A stretch of 64,000 nt of DNA, taken from assembly GCF_001423105.1 (NCBI RefSeq), contig NZ_LMNV01000002.1:1802424-1866423 (forward strand). The letters are read 5' to 3'. The notes beneath the pieces are model-generated. The model saw only the letters and a program-made list of their open reading frames with translations, was not told the origin of the DNA and ran no database searches. Made by a program: the position numbers and the translations under genes. Below are positions 35,764 to 45,867 of this stretch, piece after piece; within the stretch, counting starts at the first letter, position 1; every line of letters begins with the position of its first letter. The stretch is from Frondihabitans sp. Leaf304. GTDB taxonomy: Bacteria > Actinomycetota > Actinomycetes > Actinomycetales > Microbacteriaceae.

Positions 35764-36513
35764 GTGCCCTCCTCGACCCCGATCCCACGCGCCGACATCC
35801 TGCGCCGCCTGCTGGCGGAGTTGCTGGGGACGGGTCTTCTGGTGACGGTCGTCGTCGGGTCGGGAATCATGGCCCAGCAGCTCAGCCCCCGAGACGTCGG
35901 CCTGCAACTGCTCGAGAACAGCCTCACCACCGCCCTCGGCCTGACGGTCCTGATCCTGATGCTCGGTCCCGTCTCCGGGGCGCACTTCAACCCGGTCGTG
36001 ACGCTCGCCGATTGGGCCCTCGGACGTCGGGCCGGCACGGGCCTCGCCTCAGGGCTGGTCCTTCCCTACGTCCTCGCGCAGGTCGTCGGTGCGATCCTCG
36101 GCGCGGTGCTGGCCAACACCATGTTCGACACCCCCACCACCATCGCAAGAACGCACCGCGCCACCGGCGGGCACCTCCTCGGGGAAGTGGTCGCCACGGC
36201 GGGGCTGATCCTGGTGATCTTCGCCCTCGCCCGCACCGATCGAGGGGCACTGGCAGCTCCCGCGGTCGGGGCGTATATCGGGGCGGCGTACTGGTTCACC
36301 AGCTCCACCTCGTTCGCGAACCCCGCCGTCACCCTCGGCCGGATCTTCACCGACACCTTCGCCGGCATCGCCCCCACCTCAGCCCCCGCGTTCATCGGAA
36401 TGCAGCTGCTCGGCGCCGCTGTCGGCGGCGCGCTTCTTCTCGTCCTCTATCCCGACGTCGCCCGGTCCGCCGACGACGTCGTCATCCCGCACCTCGACCA
36501 GGCCACCGCCTGA
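35764..36513 (+). CDS. MIP family aquaglyceroporin (AqpS-like)
   Basis: 249 residues from GTG 35764. Six hydrophobic helices plus the two half-helix motifs: HFNPVVT (about residue 78) and FANPAVT (about 186), the second retaining NPA. In Sinorhizobium AqpS, a member of this family in an ars operon, arsenite made by ArsC leaves the cell by facilitated diffusion. The present ars cluster has no ArsB or Acr3, which makes this channel the likely exit route. A TTG start further upstream (35728) is possible. Confidence 0.82.
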   Translation: MPSSTPIPRADILRRLLAELLGTGLLVTVVVGSGIMAQQLSPRDVGLQLLENSLTTALGLTVLILMLGPVSGAHFNPVVTLADWALGRRAGTGLASGLVLPYVLAQVVGAILGAVLANTMFDTPTTIARTHRATGGHLLGEVVATAGLILVIFALARTDRGALAAPAVGAYIGAAYWFTSSTSFANPAVTLGRIFTDTFAGIAPTSAPAFIGMQLLGAAVGGALLLVLYPDVARSADDVVIPHLDQATA

Positions 36514-36534
36514 CCCGCCCGAAAGGCCCACATC

Positions 36535-37917
36535 ATGCACCTCGTTGCCATCGGCGGATCGGACGCCGGTATCTCCGCCGCGCTCCGCGCCCGCGAACTT
36601 GACCCGTCCGTTGACGTGACCGTTGTCGTCGCGGACGCCTACCCGAACTTTTCCATCTGTGGCATCCCGTACTTCTTCTCCCGCGAAGTGCAGCCCTGGC
36701 AGTCCCTCGCGCACCGCACCCACGCCGACCTCGAAGCCACCGGCATGAACCTCCGGCTGGAGACCTTCGCGACGTCGATCGACGTGACAGGGCACCGCCT
36801 CGCCGTCCGCGCCCTCGACGGCACGGAATCCACCATCGACTACGACGCCCTCATGGTCGGCACCGGCGCACTCCCCTCCCACGCAGGCATCGAAGGCCTC
36901 GACACTCTGGGACCGGAGGACGGGGTGCACGTCATCCACTCCATGGGCGACACGTTCGCCCTCGACCGGTTCCTCGAAACCCGGAACCCCCAGACGGCGA
37001 TCATCGTCGGCGCCGGCTACGTGGGCCTGGAGATGGCCGAGGCATTTACCGTCCGAGGCATCCGCACCACCCAGATCCAACGCGGCCCCGAGGTGCTCTC
37101 CACTCTCGACCCCGAACTCGGCGCCCTCGTCCACACCGAACTGACCGACCACGGCGTCACCGTCCTCACCGACACCACCGTCAACCGCATCGACAAGACC
37201 GGCGACGCCCTGACGGTCAGCGCCACCCACCTCGGCGAACCGGTGACCCACACCGCCGACGTCGTCCTCGTCGTCGTCGGCGTCCGCCCGAACACCGACC
37301 TCCTCGAGCGCGCCGGCGCGACCCTCGGCGCCGGACGCGCCGTCGAAGTCGATGACACCATGCGCACCGGCCTGCCCGACGTCTTCGCGGCCGGCGACGG
37401 GGTCACCACCCACCACCGCCTCCTCGGCACCACCTACCTGCCCCTCGGCACGACCGCCCACAAGCAGGGCCGCGTCGCCGGGGAGAACGCCCTCGGCGGC
37501 ACCGCCCGCTTCGCCGGGTCCGTCGGCACCCAGGTGGTGAAGGTCTTCGACCTCGTCGCCTCCCGCACCGGGCTTCGCGAGCACGAAGCCGCAGCCGCCG
37601 GATTCGCACCCGTCAGCACGACAGCGATCGCCGACGACCACAAGCGGTACTACCCGGGGGCGCAGCCGATCTCGATCCGTGTCACCGGAGACAGCCGCGA
37701 CGGGCGTCTCCTTGGCGCGCAGCTCGTCGGCCGCCTCGGCACCGAGACCGCGAAACGTGTCGACACCTACGCCGTCGCCCTCCACGCCGGCCTCACCGTG
37801 GAGCAGGTCAGCGAACTCGACCTCTCCTACACGCCCCCGCTCGGTTCCCCGTGGGACGCCGTGCAGGTCGCGACCCAGGCGTGGTCCCGCGAGCACCGTC
37901 AGGCGGTCACCGCATGA
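36535..37917 (+). CDS. FAD/NAD(P)-dependent disulfide-reductase-type oxidoreductase
   Basis: 460 residues from ATG 36535. AIGGSDAGISAALRAREL binds FAD; NFSICGIPYFF holds the single Cys typical of CoA-disulfide reductase/NADH oxidase relatives; AIIVGAGYVGLEMAEAF binds NAD(P)H; DVFAAGD is the second FAD motif; a dimerisation domain closes the protein. It lies 21 bases after the MIP gene and overlaps arsC by four bases. It might recycle thiols used by ArsC. Homologues are frequent in actinobacterial ars operons. Confidence 0.82.
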   Translation: MHLVAIGGSDAGISAALRARELDPSVDVTVVVADAYPNFSICGIPYFFSREVQPWQSLAHRTHADLEATGMNLRLETFATSIDVTGHRLAVRALDGTESTIDYDALMVGTGALPSHAGIEGLDTLGPEDGVHVIHSMGDTFALDRFLETRNPQTAIIVGAGYVGLEMAEAFTVRGIRTTQIQRGPEVLSTLDPELGALVHTELTDHGVTVLTDTTVNRIDKTGDALTVSATHLGEPVTHTADVVLVVVGVRPNTDLLERAGATLGAGRAVEVDDTMRTGLPDVFAAGDGVTTHHRLLGTTYLPLGTTAHKQGRVAGENALGGTARFAGSVGTQVVKVFDLVASRTGLREHEAAAAGFAPVSTTAIADDHKRYYPGAQPISIRVTGDSRDGRLLGAQLVGRLGTETAKRVDTYAVALHAGLTVEQVSELDLSYTPPLGSPWDAVQVATQAWSREHRQAVTA

Positions 37918-38312
37918 GCGGCAAGCCCACCGTGCTGTTCATCTGCCAGCACAATGCCGGCCGCTCCCAGCTCGGCGCGGCCCTCCTCGAGCACCTGGCC
38001 GGAGACGATTACACCGTCAATTCCGCCGGAATCGCCCCCGACGAGAAGGTGAACCCCGCGGTCGCGGCGAGTATCGCGGAGCTGGGGATGGACATCAGCC
38101 AGCGGCAACCGCAAGCAGTCACGAGTGCGGACCTCGATCAGGCCGACGTCGTGGTTCTCATGAAGCCGGGCCTCGTGCTGCCGAGCACGCCAACAGGGCG
38201 TGTGCTGGAGTGGTCGTTCCCGAACCCGCAGAACTGGGACGTCGAGTCGGTGAGGCCGCTACGGGAAGCTGTCGCTCGGCAGATCGCGACGGATCTTCTG
38301 GCCCGCACGTAG
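37914..38312 (+). CDS. arsC: Arsenate reductase ArsC (LMW-phosphatase type)
   Basis: 132 residues from ATG 37914, overlapping the preceding stop (ATGA). LFICQHNAGRSQLGAAL carries the C-X5-R loop, and the early SAGIAPDEKVNP and late segments fit the thioredoxin- or mycothiol-dependent ArsC group. The QHNAGRS variant is common in actinobacterial, mycothiol/mycoredoxin-coupled enzymes (family knowledge). It reduces arsenate to arsenite for export. Confidence 0.88.
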   Translation: MSGKPTVLFICQHNAGRSQLGAALLEHLAGDDYTVNSAGIAPDEKVNPAVAASIAELGMDISQRQPQAVTSADLDQADVVVLMKPGLVLPSTPTGRVLEWSFPNPQNWDVESVRPLREAVARQIATDLLART

Positions 38313-38345
38313 ATCTCCGAGGGAACCGGCCTGGGATGATCGAGC

Positions 38346-38690
38346 ATGACCATCGCGCGAGTCGTCGTCTTATTCGTGTTCGCCGCTGTTGCAGAGATCG
38401 GCGGGGCATGGCTTGTGTGGCAAGCCGTCCGCGAAGGGCGCGCGTGGTGGTGGGCAGGGCTTGGCGTCATCGCCCTCGGCGCCTACGGCTTCATCGCCAC
38501 TCTGCAGCCCAGTGCCGAGTTCGGGCGGATTATGGCCGCATATGGAGGTGTCTTCGTTGCCGGCTCGCTCGTTTGGGCGATGGTCGCCGATAAGTTCCAT
38601 CCCGACCGATGGGACATTACCGGGGCGATCATCTGCCTCCTTGGCGTGGCCGTGATCATGTTTGCGCCCCACGCGCGATCAACATCATGA
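38346..38690 (+). CDS. YnfA family small membrane protein
   Basis: 114 residues, four predicted transmembrane helices. The motif [18 protein letters not shown] and [29 protein letters not shown] are typical of the UPF0060/YnfA family (SMR-like efflux). Members often neighbour ars and other resistance genes. It follows arsC by 33 bases in the same direction. Confidence 0.85.
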   Translation: MTIARVVVLFVFAAVAEIGGAWLVWQAVREGRAWWWAGLGVIALGAYGFIATLQPSAEFGRIMAAYGGVFVAGSLVWAMVADKFHPDRWDITGAIICLLGVAVIMFAPHARSTS

Positions 38691-38726
38691 GAGCTGGCAC
38701 ATCCGGCGGCTAGATGAGCTCGTCGC

Positions 38727-39398
38727 TTAGTGGTCCTCGTCCTCTGGTGCGCGTTCCCCGGTGAGGACCGAGACGGGAACGGTGCAACTGTCACCTCGCC
38801 ACGCCTCGATACCCTCTCTGACGGCGAACACCACCACCACAAGCGCTGCGACCGGGTCGGCCCAGGTCCACCCGAACAGGCTGTTGAGTAGCAGCCCGAC
38901 GAGGACCGCGGCTGACAGATAGGCGCAAACCAGGGTCTGCTTCGAATCGGCAATCGCGGACGCGGAGCCGAGTTCTCGGCCGGTGCGCCGTTCAGCGAGG
39001 CTGAGAGCGGGCATGATCAGCAAGCTGATCACGGTGAGAACGATACCGACGGGGCTGTGCTCGGCCTCACGGATGCCGGTCAAGGACAGCGCGGCGTCGA
39101 TAGTGACGTAGATCGCAAGAGCGAAGAACGAGATCGCGATGACGCGAAGGGCCGTCTGTTCCCGTGTCTCGGGATCGCGAGCGGTGAACTGCCAGGCGAT
39201 CGCCGCGGCGGAGAGGACCTCGACGATGGAGTCCAGGCCGAACCCGACGAGGGCTGCGGAGGACGCCATGGTGCCGGCGGTGATCGCGACGACCGCCTCG
39301 ATGGCGTTGTAGGTGATAGTCGCTGCGACGATCAGCCGAATCCGGCGCCGCAAGATCCTGGTGCGCGCCGGGACAGGGATCGCTTCGGTGCTGGTCAT
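38727..39398 (-). CDS. CDF-like cation transporter
   Basis: 223 residues from ATG 39398, overlapping the CDF gene upstream (ATGA). Five or six hydrophobic segments; GFGLDSIVEVLSA is the modified first metal-binding motif, and SIADSK-like SAIADSKQTLVCAY the second (H or D-xxx-D). It lacks the cytosolic C-terminal domain of full CDF proteins, so it belongs to a short branch. Zinc or cadmium export is likely from the context. Confidence 0.75.
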   Translation of the reverse strand: MTSTEAIPVPARTRILRRRIRLIVAATITYNAIEAVVAITAGTMASSAALVGFGLDSIVEVLSAAAIAWQFTARDPETREQTALRVIAISFFALAIYVTIDAALSLTGIREAEHSPVGIVLTVISLLIMPALSLAERRTGRELGSASAIADSKQTLVCAYLSAAVLVGLLLNSLFGWTWADPVAALVVVVFAVREGIEAWRGDSCTVPVSVLTGERAPEDEDH

Positions 39399-40327
39399 GC
39401 GTGGTCCGTTCCGGGTTCGTGGGCGGTGTGGCCGGCGGGCTCGAATTGGAAGGTGCTGTGCTCGACATCGAAGTGCCCGACCAGGCACGCTTGCAGCTCG
39501 TCGAGAACGCGGGGTGCGTGGCCGTCGTGGAAGCACTCGTCGGTCAGGGTCACGTGCGCTGACAGGGCGGGGAGGTCCGAGGTGACCGTCCACGCGTGGA
39601 GGTCGTGGACCGCGAGAACGTGGGCGGGTTCGAGCAGGTGCCCGCGGATGGCGTCAAGGTCCACACCTTCGGGCGTGCCCTCGAGGAGTATGCGACCGGA
39701 GTCTTTCAGCAGCCCCCACGCGGCGTGCAGCATCAGGACAACGACGATCAGAGAGGCGATGGAGTCGGCGCGCGTGAAGCCGGTGACCAGGATGACGATC
39801 CCGGCGACGACGGTGGCGATGAACCCGTACAGGTCGGTGAGGATGTGCTGGAACGACCCTTCAACGTTTAGGCTCTGACGGTTGGCTTTTGCCAGGACCC
39901 ACACGGCGACGAGGTTCACGGCCACTCCGAGGAGCGCAACGGCGAGGACCGGGCCGCCTTCGACCTTGGGTGGGTCGAGGAGGCGTCGGATGGCTTCGAC
40001 GGCGACGATGCCGCTGATGACGACGAGGGTGACGCCGTTGACTGCGGCGGAGAGGATCTCGGCGCGTTTCAGCCCGAAGGTCCACCTTGAGCTGCTGGGG
40101 CGGGCCGCGAGTCGGATCGCGACGAGTGACCCGGCGAGGGCTGCGGCGTCGGTGAGCATGTGGCCGGCGTCGGACAGCAGCGCCAGCGACCCGGAGATGA
40201 TCGCGACGACGACCTCGACAAGAAGGAACCCGATGATCAGCGCTAGGGCGATGCTCAACAGCCGGGTGTTGGCGTCAGGGGCAGCGCCGTGGCTGTGGGC
40301 TTTGTCGTGTTGATGGTTGGCGGTCAC
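39395..40327 (-). CDS. CDF family cation efflux protein (CzcD-like)
   Basis: 310 residues from GTG 40327. His-rich N-terminus (NHQHDKAHSHG), six transmembrane helices, SDAGHMLTDAAAL (H/D of metal site) and FQHILTDLYGFIA (second site), then a cytosolic beta-alpha domain with HDLHAWTV. Exports Zn2+ and possibly Cd2+ or Co2+ with proton exchange. The start overlaps the arsR-type gene stop, so regulation is by that gene. Confidence 0.9.
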   Translation of the reverse strand: MTANHQHDKAHSHGAAPDANTRLLSIALALIIGFLLVEVVVAIISGSLALLSDAGHMLTDAAALAGSLVAIRLAARPSSSRWTFGLKRAEILSAAVNGVTLVVISGIVAVEAIRRLLDPPKVEGGPVLAVALLGVAVNLVAVWVLAKANRQSLNVEGSFQHILTDLYGFIATVVAGIVILVTGFTRADSIASLIVVVLMLHAAWGLLKDSGRILLEGTPEGVDLDAIRGHLLEPAHVLAVHDLHAWTVTSDLPALSAHVTLTDECFHDGHAPRVLDELQACLVGHFDVEHSTFQFEPAGHTAHEPGTDHA

Positions 40328-40731
40328 AAGTCTCCTCCGGTCACCTCGGGGTGGATGGCGACCGTGTGACCGGTGTGGGTGAGACCGAGGTCCAGGAGCA
40401 TGCGAACGTGGCCGTCGTCGAGGCGGTAGTACGCCATCCGGCCCCGGCGTGAGACCGATACCACCCGGTGCGCTCGAAGGAGCCGGAGGGCGTGGCTCAC
40501 GGAACTCTCACTCATTGCTGTGGTCGCCGCGAGATCGCAGACGCACATCTCGCCCCCTTCCAGCAGTGACATGAGAAGGCGGAGCCGGCCGGGGTCTCCC
40601 AGGAGGGAGAACACGTCGGCAAGCTCCACGACGTCGTCTGCCTCGGGGAGGCTGAGCCTGACGGCTGCGACTTTGTCGGGGTCGACCATTTTCAGGTCGC
40701 ACGCGTCGATGACGGTTGCTTCAGTGTCCAC
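40324..40731 (-). CDS. ArsR/SmtB family metal-sensing repressor
   Basis: 135 residues from GTG 40731. Helix-turn-helix ATTAMSESSVSHALRLL; metal-site Cys residues in GGEMCVCDLA; extra N-terminal Cys (DACDLK) and C-terminal His (GHVRMLLDLGLTHTGH), pointing to a Zn/Cd/Pb-type sensor with both alpha3N- and alpha5-like ligands. It is the first gene of the operon with the two CDF-type transporters; a palindromic operator lies just upstream. Confidence 0.82.
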   Translation of the reverse strand: MDTEATVIDACDLKMVDPDKVAAVRLSLPEADDVVELADVFSLLGDPGRLRLLMSLLEGGEMCVCDLAATTAMSESSVSHALRLLRAHRVVSVSRRGRMAYYRLDDGHVRMLLDLGLTHTGHTVAIHPEVTGGDL

Positions 40732-40740
40732 AGGATCTCC

Positions 40741-40764
40741 ACGTCTGATTAATTGTTCAGACGT
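40741..40764. promoter_or_regulatory. Palindromic operator of the SmtB-type repressor
   Basis: ACGTCTGA and TCAGACGT are perfect inverted arms around an eight-base AT-rich centre (TTAATTGT), nine bases before the start codon of the repressor gene. Confidence 0.75.
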
Positions 40765-40812
40765 ACCCTAACAAGCTGCGCCTTGTCATGCGCCGGTGCC
40801 GCGGCCGGGGGC

Positions 40813-42027
40813 CTATTGGTGGTGCGAGCCCGCGTCGGTTGCGGCGGGAGTCGTGTCTTCGTGGGGGTCGTGGTGGTCGTGTTCTGCCGGGCCGCCCATC
40901 ATGCGGAGCATCGACCACGACCCGGAGCGGATGAACACGATGAGCAGGATCGCGGCGATGGCGAGGAAGACGATGTTGAGCCAGGTGGTGTAGTTCCAGG
41001 TAATGGACGACATCACGATCGACAGGTGCCGATTCGTGGGGACAAGTCCCAACGGGGTAAAGATCAGCTCAACGGCGTAGCCGGCGATGACCATGGCGCC
41101 GTAGAAGATCCCGGTGATGCGGAGGGCAGCTTTCAGGCCGTAGTACTTCTTGTAGATGATGATGATCGGGATGATGATCAGGTCGGCGAAAATGAAGCTG
41201 ACCACCCCGCCGAAGGAGATCCCGCCGTTCCAGAGGACCGCTGCCAGGGGCACGTTTCCAACCGAGCAGACGAAGCTGACCATCGCCAGCAGCGGACCAA
41301 TGATCGGGTCCACGATGAATGCCGCCGTCGGGTTGCCCTCGAAGAACAGGGCTTGCAGCCACGCTTTGGGAACCCACGCGTCGAACGCGCCGGCGATGAG
41401 CAGACCGATGATGATGTCCCGGAGAACGGACGCCCAGTCCATGACGAAATACTGCGACACGCTCGTCACCCCCGGGCGGGAGAACAATCTCTTCCAGAAC
41501 CCCTGGTCACCAGCGACAGACATGTCCATGGCGGCGTGACCTTCCATCGACCCGGCAAGACCCTTCTCGGCCTGTGCGCGGGCGGCATCGACGATCTTGC
41601 CGCGCATCCAGAGACGGAACCCGAGGGCGATGAGAATGATCATGATCGGCCCGCCGACGAACTCGGCGACCGTGAACTGCCACCCCATCACGAACGCCAG
41701 GATCAGCCCCAGCTCGACGACCAAGTTCGTCGACGCAACCTCGAACGCCATCGCCGACGAGAGGCTCGCCCCCTTCCGGAACAGCGCTCGAGCAAGGGCG
41801 ACGGCGGCGTAGGAGCAGGACGACGACAGGGCGCCGAGCCCGGTGGCGACGCTGATCGCACGGGGCGAGTCGTCTTTCATGAGCTTCGTGATCGCCTCGG
41901 TACGGACGACCGCCTGGATGACCCCCGACAACGTAAAGCCCAGGATCAGGGGCCAGAGGATCTCCCACCCCATGGACCCCGCGGCAGCTAAAGCGTCACC
42001 GATTTCGCGCAGTACGAACATGTTCAA
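40813..42027 (-). CDS. Permease of the DUF318/ArsP-like family
   Basis: 404 residues from ATG 42027. About eight transmembrane helices; two characteristic Cys motifs, ALSSSCSYAAVALARALF (near residue 65) and SFVCSVGNVPLAAV (near residue 248), and a His/Asp-rich tail (EHDHHDPHEDT). The family includes ArsP (trivalent organoarsenical efflux). A CsoR-type palindrome lies 37 bases upstream, which suggests copper control rather than arsenic; the transported ion is uncertain. Confidence 0.8.
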   Translation of the reverse strand: MNMFVLREIGDALAAAGSMGWEILWPLILGFTLSGVIQAVVRTEAITKLMKDDSPRAISVATGLGALSSSCSYAAVALARALFRKGASLSSAMAFEVASTNLVVELGLILAFVMGWQFTVAEFVGGPIMIILIALGFRLWMRGKIVDAARAQAEKGLAGSMEGHAAMDMSVAGDQGFWKRLFSRPGVTSVSQYFVMDWASVLRDIIIGLLIAGAFDAWVPKAWLQALFFEGNPTAAFIVDPIIGPLLAMVSFVCSVGNVPLAAVLWNGGISFGGVVSFIFADLIIIPIIIIYKKYYGLKAALRITGIFYGAMVIAGYAVELIFTPLGLVPTNRHLSIVMSSITWNYTTWLNIVFLAIAAILLIVFIRSGSWSMLRMMGGPAEHDHHDPHEDTTPAATDAGSHHQ

Positions 42028-42063
42028 CCTCGTTCTTTCGTGGTTCCACCGACCACCCGATTA

Positions 42064-42078
42064 TACCCCCAGGGGGTA
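42064..42078. promoter_or_regulatory. CsoR-type copper operator
   Basis: TACCCCCAGGGGGTA, a perfect palindrome of the GC-tract type bound by CsoR/RcnR repressors, upstream of the permease gene. Confidence 0.75.
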
Positions 42079-42093
42079 CCCGTGCGAAGAGGG

Positions 42094-42960
42094 TTAGGCG
42101 CCGTGGGCGGTGAGCCAGATCATCGGGTCAACCGGCAGGGTTCCGTCGAGGCGGATCTCGAGGTGCAGGTGTGCTCCGGTGGTGTTCCCGACCAACCCGA
42201 CGAGGGTCCCGGCAGTCACCGGGTCGCCGGTGTGGAGGGGTGAGGATCCGGCTTGCATGTGCCCGTAAAGGGAGCTGATCTTCCGGCCGTCGATGACGTG
42301 GTCGATGATGACGTACTGGCCGTAGTTGGGGTGCCACCCGGAGACCGCCACGGTGCCGGCAGCGACCGAGCCGATCGGGGTGCCCGCGCCGGGGGTGAGG
42401 TCGGTGCCTTCATGGAAGGCCGTGCACCCAGCGCACGGCGCTGACCGGTACCCGAACGGAGAGCTGATTGTCGTCAACCCCGGGAACGGTCGACGAACCG
42501 CACCTGCCCCGGTGAGCGGTCCTCCGACGGAGGGCACCACGGTGCCGCCGTCCGGGGCGGTCGACGGCGCTTTCGCTGTGGCGACCCGGGGCCTAGGGGC
42601 GGGTGTGGTGATGGAGTAGCTGTCCCTGCTGGCCAGGACGATGCCGGCTGTGCCGGTGCGGTAGCTCTGCCCGTGGGGTGCGATGACCGTCACGGGCCCC
42701 GCGCCTGTGGTCGTTGCCGTTGTGGCGACGGCGGGGGTGGTGTTCACGGTAAACATCAGGAGCGCGGCCGCTGCCCCGACCAAAGGAAGCGCGGCCGTCC
42801 GGATAGTGGGTCGAGTGGCGGACGTTCCGCCGGCAGGTGCACTGGTGGTCGTGATGGGGCGCGTTGCCCGTGTCTCCTGGCGGGCAGTTGTCTGCTGGTG
42901 GCGTTCGGCGGCGTGGGCTTCGCGGCGGGTGAGGTGCAGGGTGGGTAAGGGCTCGAGCAT
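42094..42960 (-). CDS. M23 family metallopeptidase
   Basis: 288 residues from ATG 42960 (GGAGA upstream). One transmembrane or signal segment (about residues 55-75), a Thr/Ala/Pro-rich linker, then a LytM domain with the zinc site FHEGTDL (His and Asp) and HLHLEIRLDG. It should cut peptidoglycan cross-bridges in the wall. It follows the DUF305 gene on the same strand and may be part of the copper-type operon, where M23 peptidases and DUF305 proteins often co-occur. Confidence 0.85.
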   Translation of the reverse strand: MLEPLPTLHLTRREAHAAERHQQTTARQETRATRPITTTSAPAGGTSATRPTIRTAALPLVGAAAALLMFTVNTTPAVATTATTTGAGPVTVIAPHGQSYRTGTAGIVLASRDSYSITTPAPRPRVATAKAPSTAPDGGTVVPSVGGPLTGAGAVRRPFPGLTTISSPFGYRSAPCAGCTAFHEGTDLTPGAGTPIGSVAAGTVAVSGWHPNYGQYVIIDHVIDGRKISSLYGHMQAGSSPLHTGDPVTAGTLVGLVGNTTGAHLHLEIRLDGTLPVDPMIWLTAHGA

Positions 42961-43068
42961 GGGTGTCTCCGAAGTCAGGATCAGGCCGTCCCGGCGCCGT
43001 GGGCGCCCTGGGGCGGATGAGAAGAACCGGAAGGGCACACGCGGGGTGTGCCCCTCCGGGGCTGGGCG

Positions 43069-43659
43069 TCAGAGAGACGCGAGCAGGTCCTTCATCTGGG
43101 TGATCTCGGCGGACTGCGAGGACACGATCGATTTCGCCAACGCGACAGCGTCAGCGTTCTTGCCCTTCGTTACTTCGGTTTTGGCCATGGTGATGGCGCC
43201 GGTGTGGTGCTGCATCATCTGGGTCAGGAACAGTTTTCCGCCGTCGGCCCCGGAGGCTTTGTCCAATGCCGCCATGTCGCCGTCGGACATCATCCCGGAC
43301 ATCGACCCGCTCATCCCGGCGGAGGACTGGTTCCAGTCTTTCAACCAGCCGGACAATTTTATGATCTCGGGCGACTGCTCGGCCTTGATCTTTTCCGCGA
43401 GGGCCACGACGTCGGCGTTCACGGAGGAGCCCTTGGCAAGCAGCATGTCGCTCATTTCGACGGCCTGCTTGTGGTGAGGCAGCATCATCTGCGCGAAGGT
43501 GACGTCCTGATCGTTGAACGAATCAGACGCCGCAGCGGACGACGAGTGGCCCATCCCCGACATCCCGGACCCGGAGCTGGAGGAGGCGGAGCAGCCTGCG
43601 AGGGCGAGGGTCGCGGCGAGGACGGTCGAGCTGACGAGCAGAGTTTTGGTGCGGTTCAT
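43069..43659 (-). CDS. DUF305 lipoprotein
   Basis: 196 residues. Signal peptide with lipobox LAGC (Cys about 22), Ser/Met/Gly-rich linker (GMSGMGHSSS), then DUF305 with duplicated FAQMMLPHHKQAVEMSDMLL and FLTQMMQHHTGAITMAKTEV. The Met/His pairs are likely metal ligands. DUF305 proteins commonly sit in copper-resistance clusters and are thought to bind copper outside the membrane. Confidence 0.88.
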   Translation of the reverse strand: MNRTKTLLVSSTVLAATLALAGCSASSSSGSGMSGMGHSSSAAASDSFNDQDVTFAQMMLPHHKQAVEMSDMLLAKGSSVNADVVALAEKIKAEQSPEIIKLSGWLKDWNQSSAGMSGSMSGMMSDGDMAALDKASGADGGKLFLTQMMQHHTGAITMAKTEVTKGKNADAVALAKSIVSSQSAEITQMKDLLASL

Positions 43660-43744
43660 GACGGAATCCCTTGGGTTGAGAAGTGTGACGGCAGAAATCT
43701 GCAGAACTTATCTGAGGGCGCAGGAACAACCCTCCCCAGGATGA

Positions 43745-44227
43745 TCAGACTCGGATAACCGACAGGGCCGCCAGAGATACCGGTGGTCGCGGGATGACGC
43801 CCCGCGCCCAGATCGGTGCCATCGCGAGAAGTTTCGACAGTGCATAGAGGGCGCGGGTGGTCCGGCCGCGAAGCACCGCGATCGCGAAGAGGACGAGCAC
43901 CATCAGGCACGCCATCCCCATGAGGGAGCAGATCATCGCGCACAGGCCCCCACAGTCCGAGACACCGTTCGAGAGAACAGACGTGACCGTGCCTGTAGCG
44001 GCGGCGGCGCCGTGGCTTGAATGCGCGTGACCGGCGGAATGCTCGACGGTGCCCATCCCGGACGACGCGGTCGTGCTGGTGGTCATGCCGGGCATGGTCT
44101 CGCTGTGGGCGGTGTGGCCCATCAGGGTGTGCATCAGCACCGCGCCGAGGATCATCAGAAACGTCATGAGGACAGCGATGCCCAGCTTCGGCAGCCCCTG
44201 GGGCGCCTGCTGAGATCTGCTGGTCAT
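43745..44227 (-). CDS. DUF6153-like small membrane protein
   Basis: 160 residues from ATG 44227. A transmembrane helix at residues about 15-35 is followed by a Met/His-rich external loop (HTLMGHTAHSETMPGM, HSAGHAHSSHG) and a second helix with DCGGLCAMICSLMGMACL. His and Met clusters suggest copper binding. It lies upstream of DUF305 on the same strand, and a CsoR-type operator precedes both. Confidence 0.72.
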   Translation of the reverse strand: MTSRSQQAPQGLPKLGIAVLMTFLMILGAVLMHTLMGHTAHSETMPGMTTSTTASSGMGTVEHSAGHAHSSHGAAAATGTVTSVLSNGVSDCGGLCAMICSLMGMACLMVLVLFAIAVLRGRTTRALYALSKLLAMAPIWARGVIPRPPVSLAALSVIRV

Positions 44228-44317
44228 AATCCCGGGTTCCCTTACCGATGAGAGTCGTCGCGGGCTCGAGGGGAGCCGGCGACCGTGTTGAGCTGAAGCT
44301 GGGGCCACCATACCTGC

Positions 44318-44332
44318 TACCCCCGAGGGGTA
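44318..44332. promoter_or_regulatory. CsoR-type copper operator
   Basis: TACCCCCGAGGGGTA, near-perfect palindrome, 91 bases before the DUF6153-like start. Same type as the one at 42064. Confidence 0.7.
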
Positions 44333-44380
44333 TCCCGTTTCATTCAGGCATCCATGGTCTCGAACCCGAGCAAGAGCGGG

Positions 44381-45498
<1,118 letters not shown>

Positions 45499-45502
<4 letters not shown>

Positions 45503-45867
45503 GTGGAGGCCTCGCGGTCGATCGGGTGGTGATGGCGGGGGGAACCGCCCAGGCTGTGCTCGGCTTGGAAAATTGCGTCACTGACGAGCTGGCTGGCGTG
45601 CTCGTTGGCGAGACGGTAGAAGACACGCGTTCCGTCCTGCCTTGTCGACACGATCCGGGCCAAGCGCAACTTCGCCAGATGCTGCGACACCGACGCCGGA
45701 GTCTTCTCGAGGATGTCGGCGAGGTGATTGACCGACAGCTCCTCATCCCTCAGGGCCAGGACGATCCGCACCCGGGTTGCGTCAGCGAGCATCCCGAAGA
45801 TCTCGACCGCCAACTCCACGTACTGACTGTCGGGTTTCCGCCCGCATTGCTCGTTAACTGCATTCAT
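45499..45867 (-). CDS. ArsR/SmtB family repressor (NmtR/KmtR-like)
   Basis: 122 residues from ATG 45867. Winged helix with GMLADATRVRIVLALRDEELSV and KTPASVSQHLAKLRLARIV; no CVCDL motif, but a C-terminal NEHASQLVSDAIFQAEHS and HHHPID, a His-based sensor site typical of Ni/Co or Zn sensors. It controls the following CDF gene. Confidence 0.82.

Noticed and set aside
40753-41991. A 412-codon plus-strand frame opposite the permease
   Set aside because: Product is a charged, domain-free shadow; the minus strand encodes a clear membrane permease.
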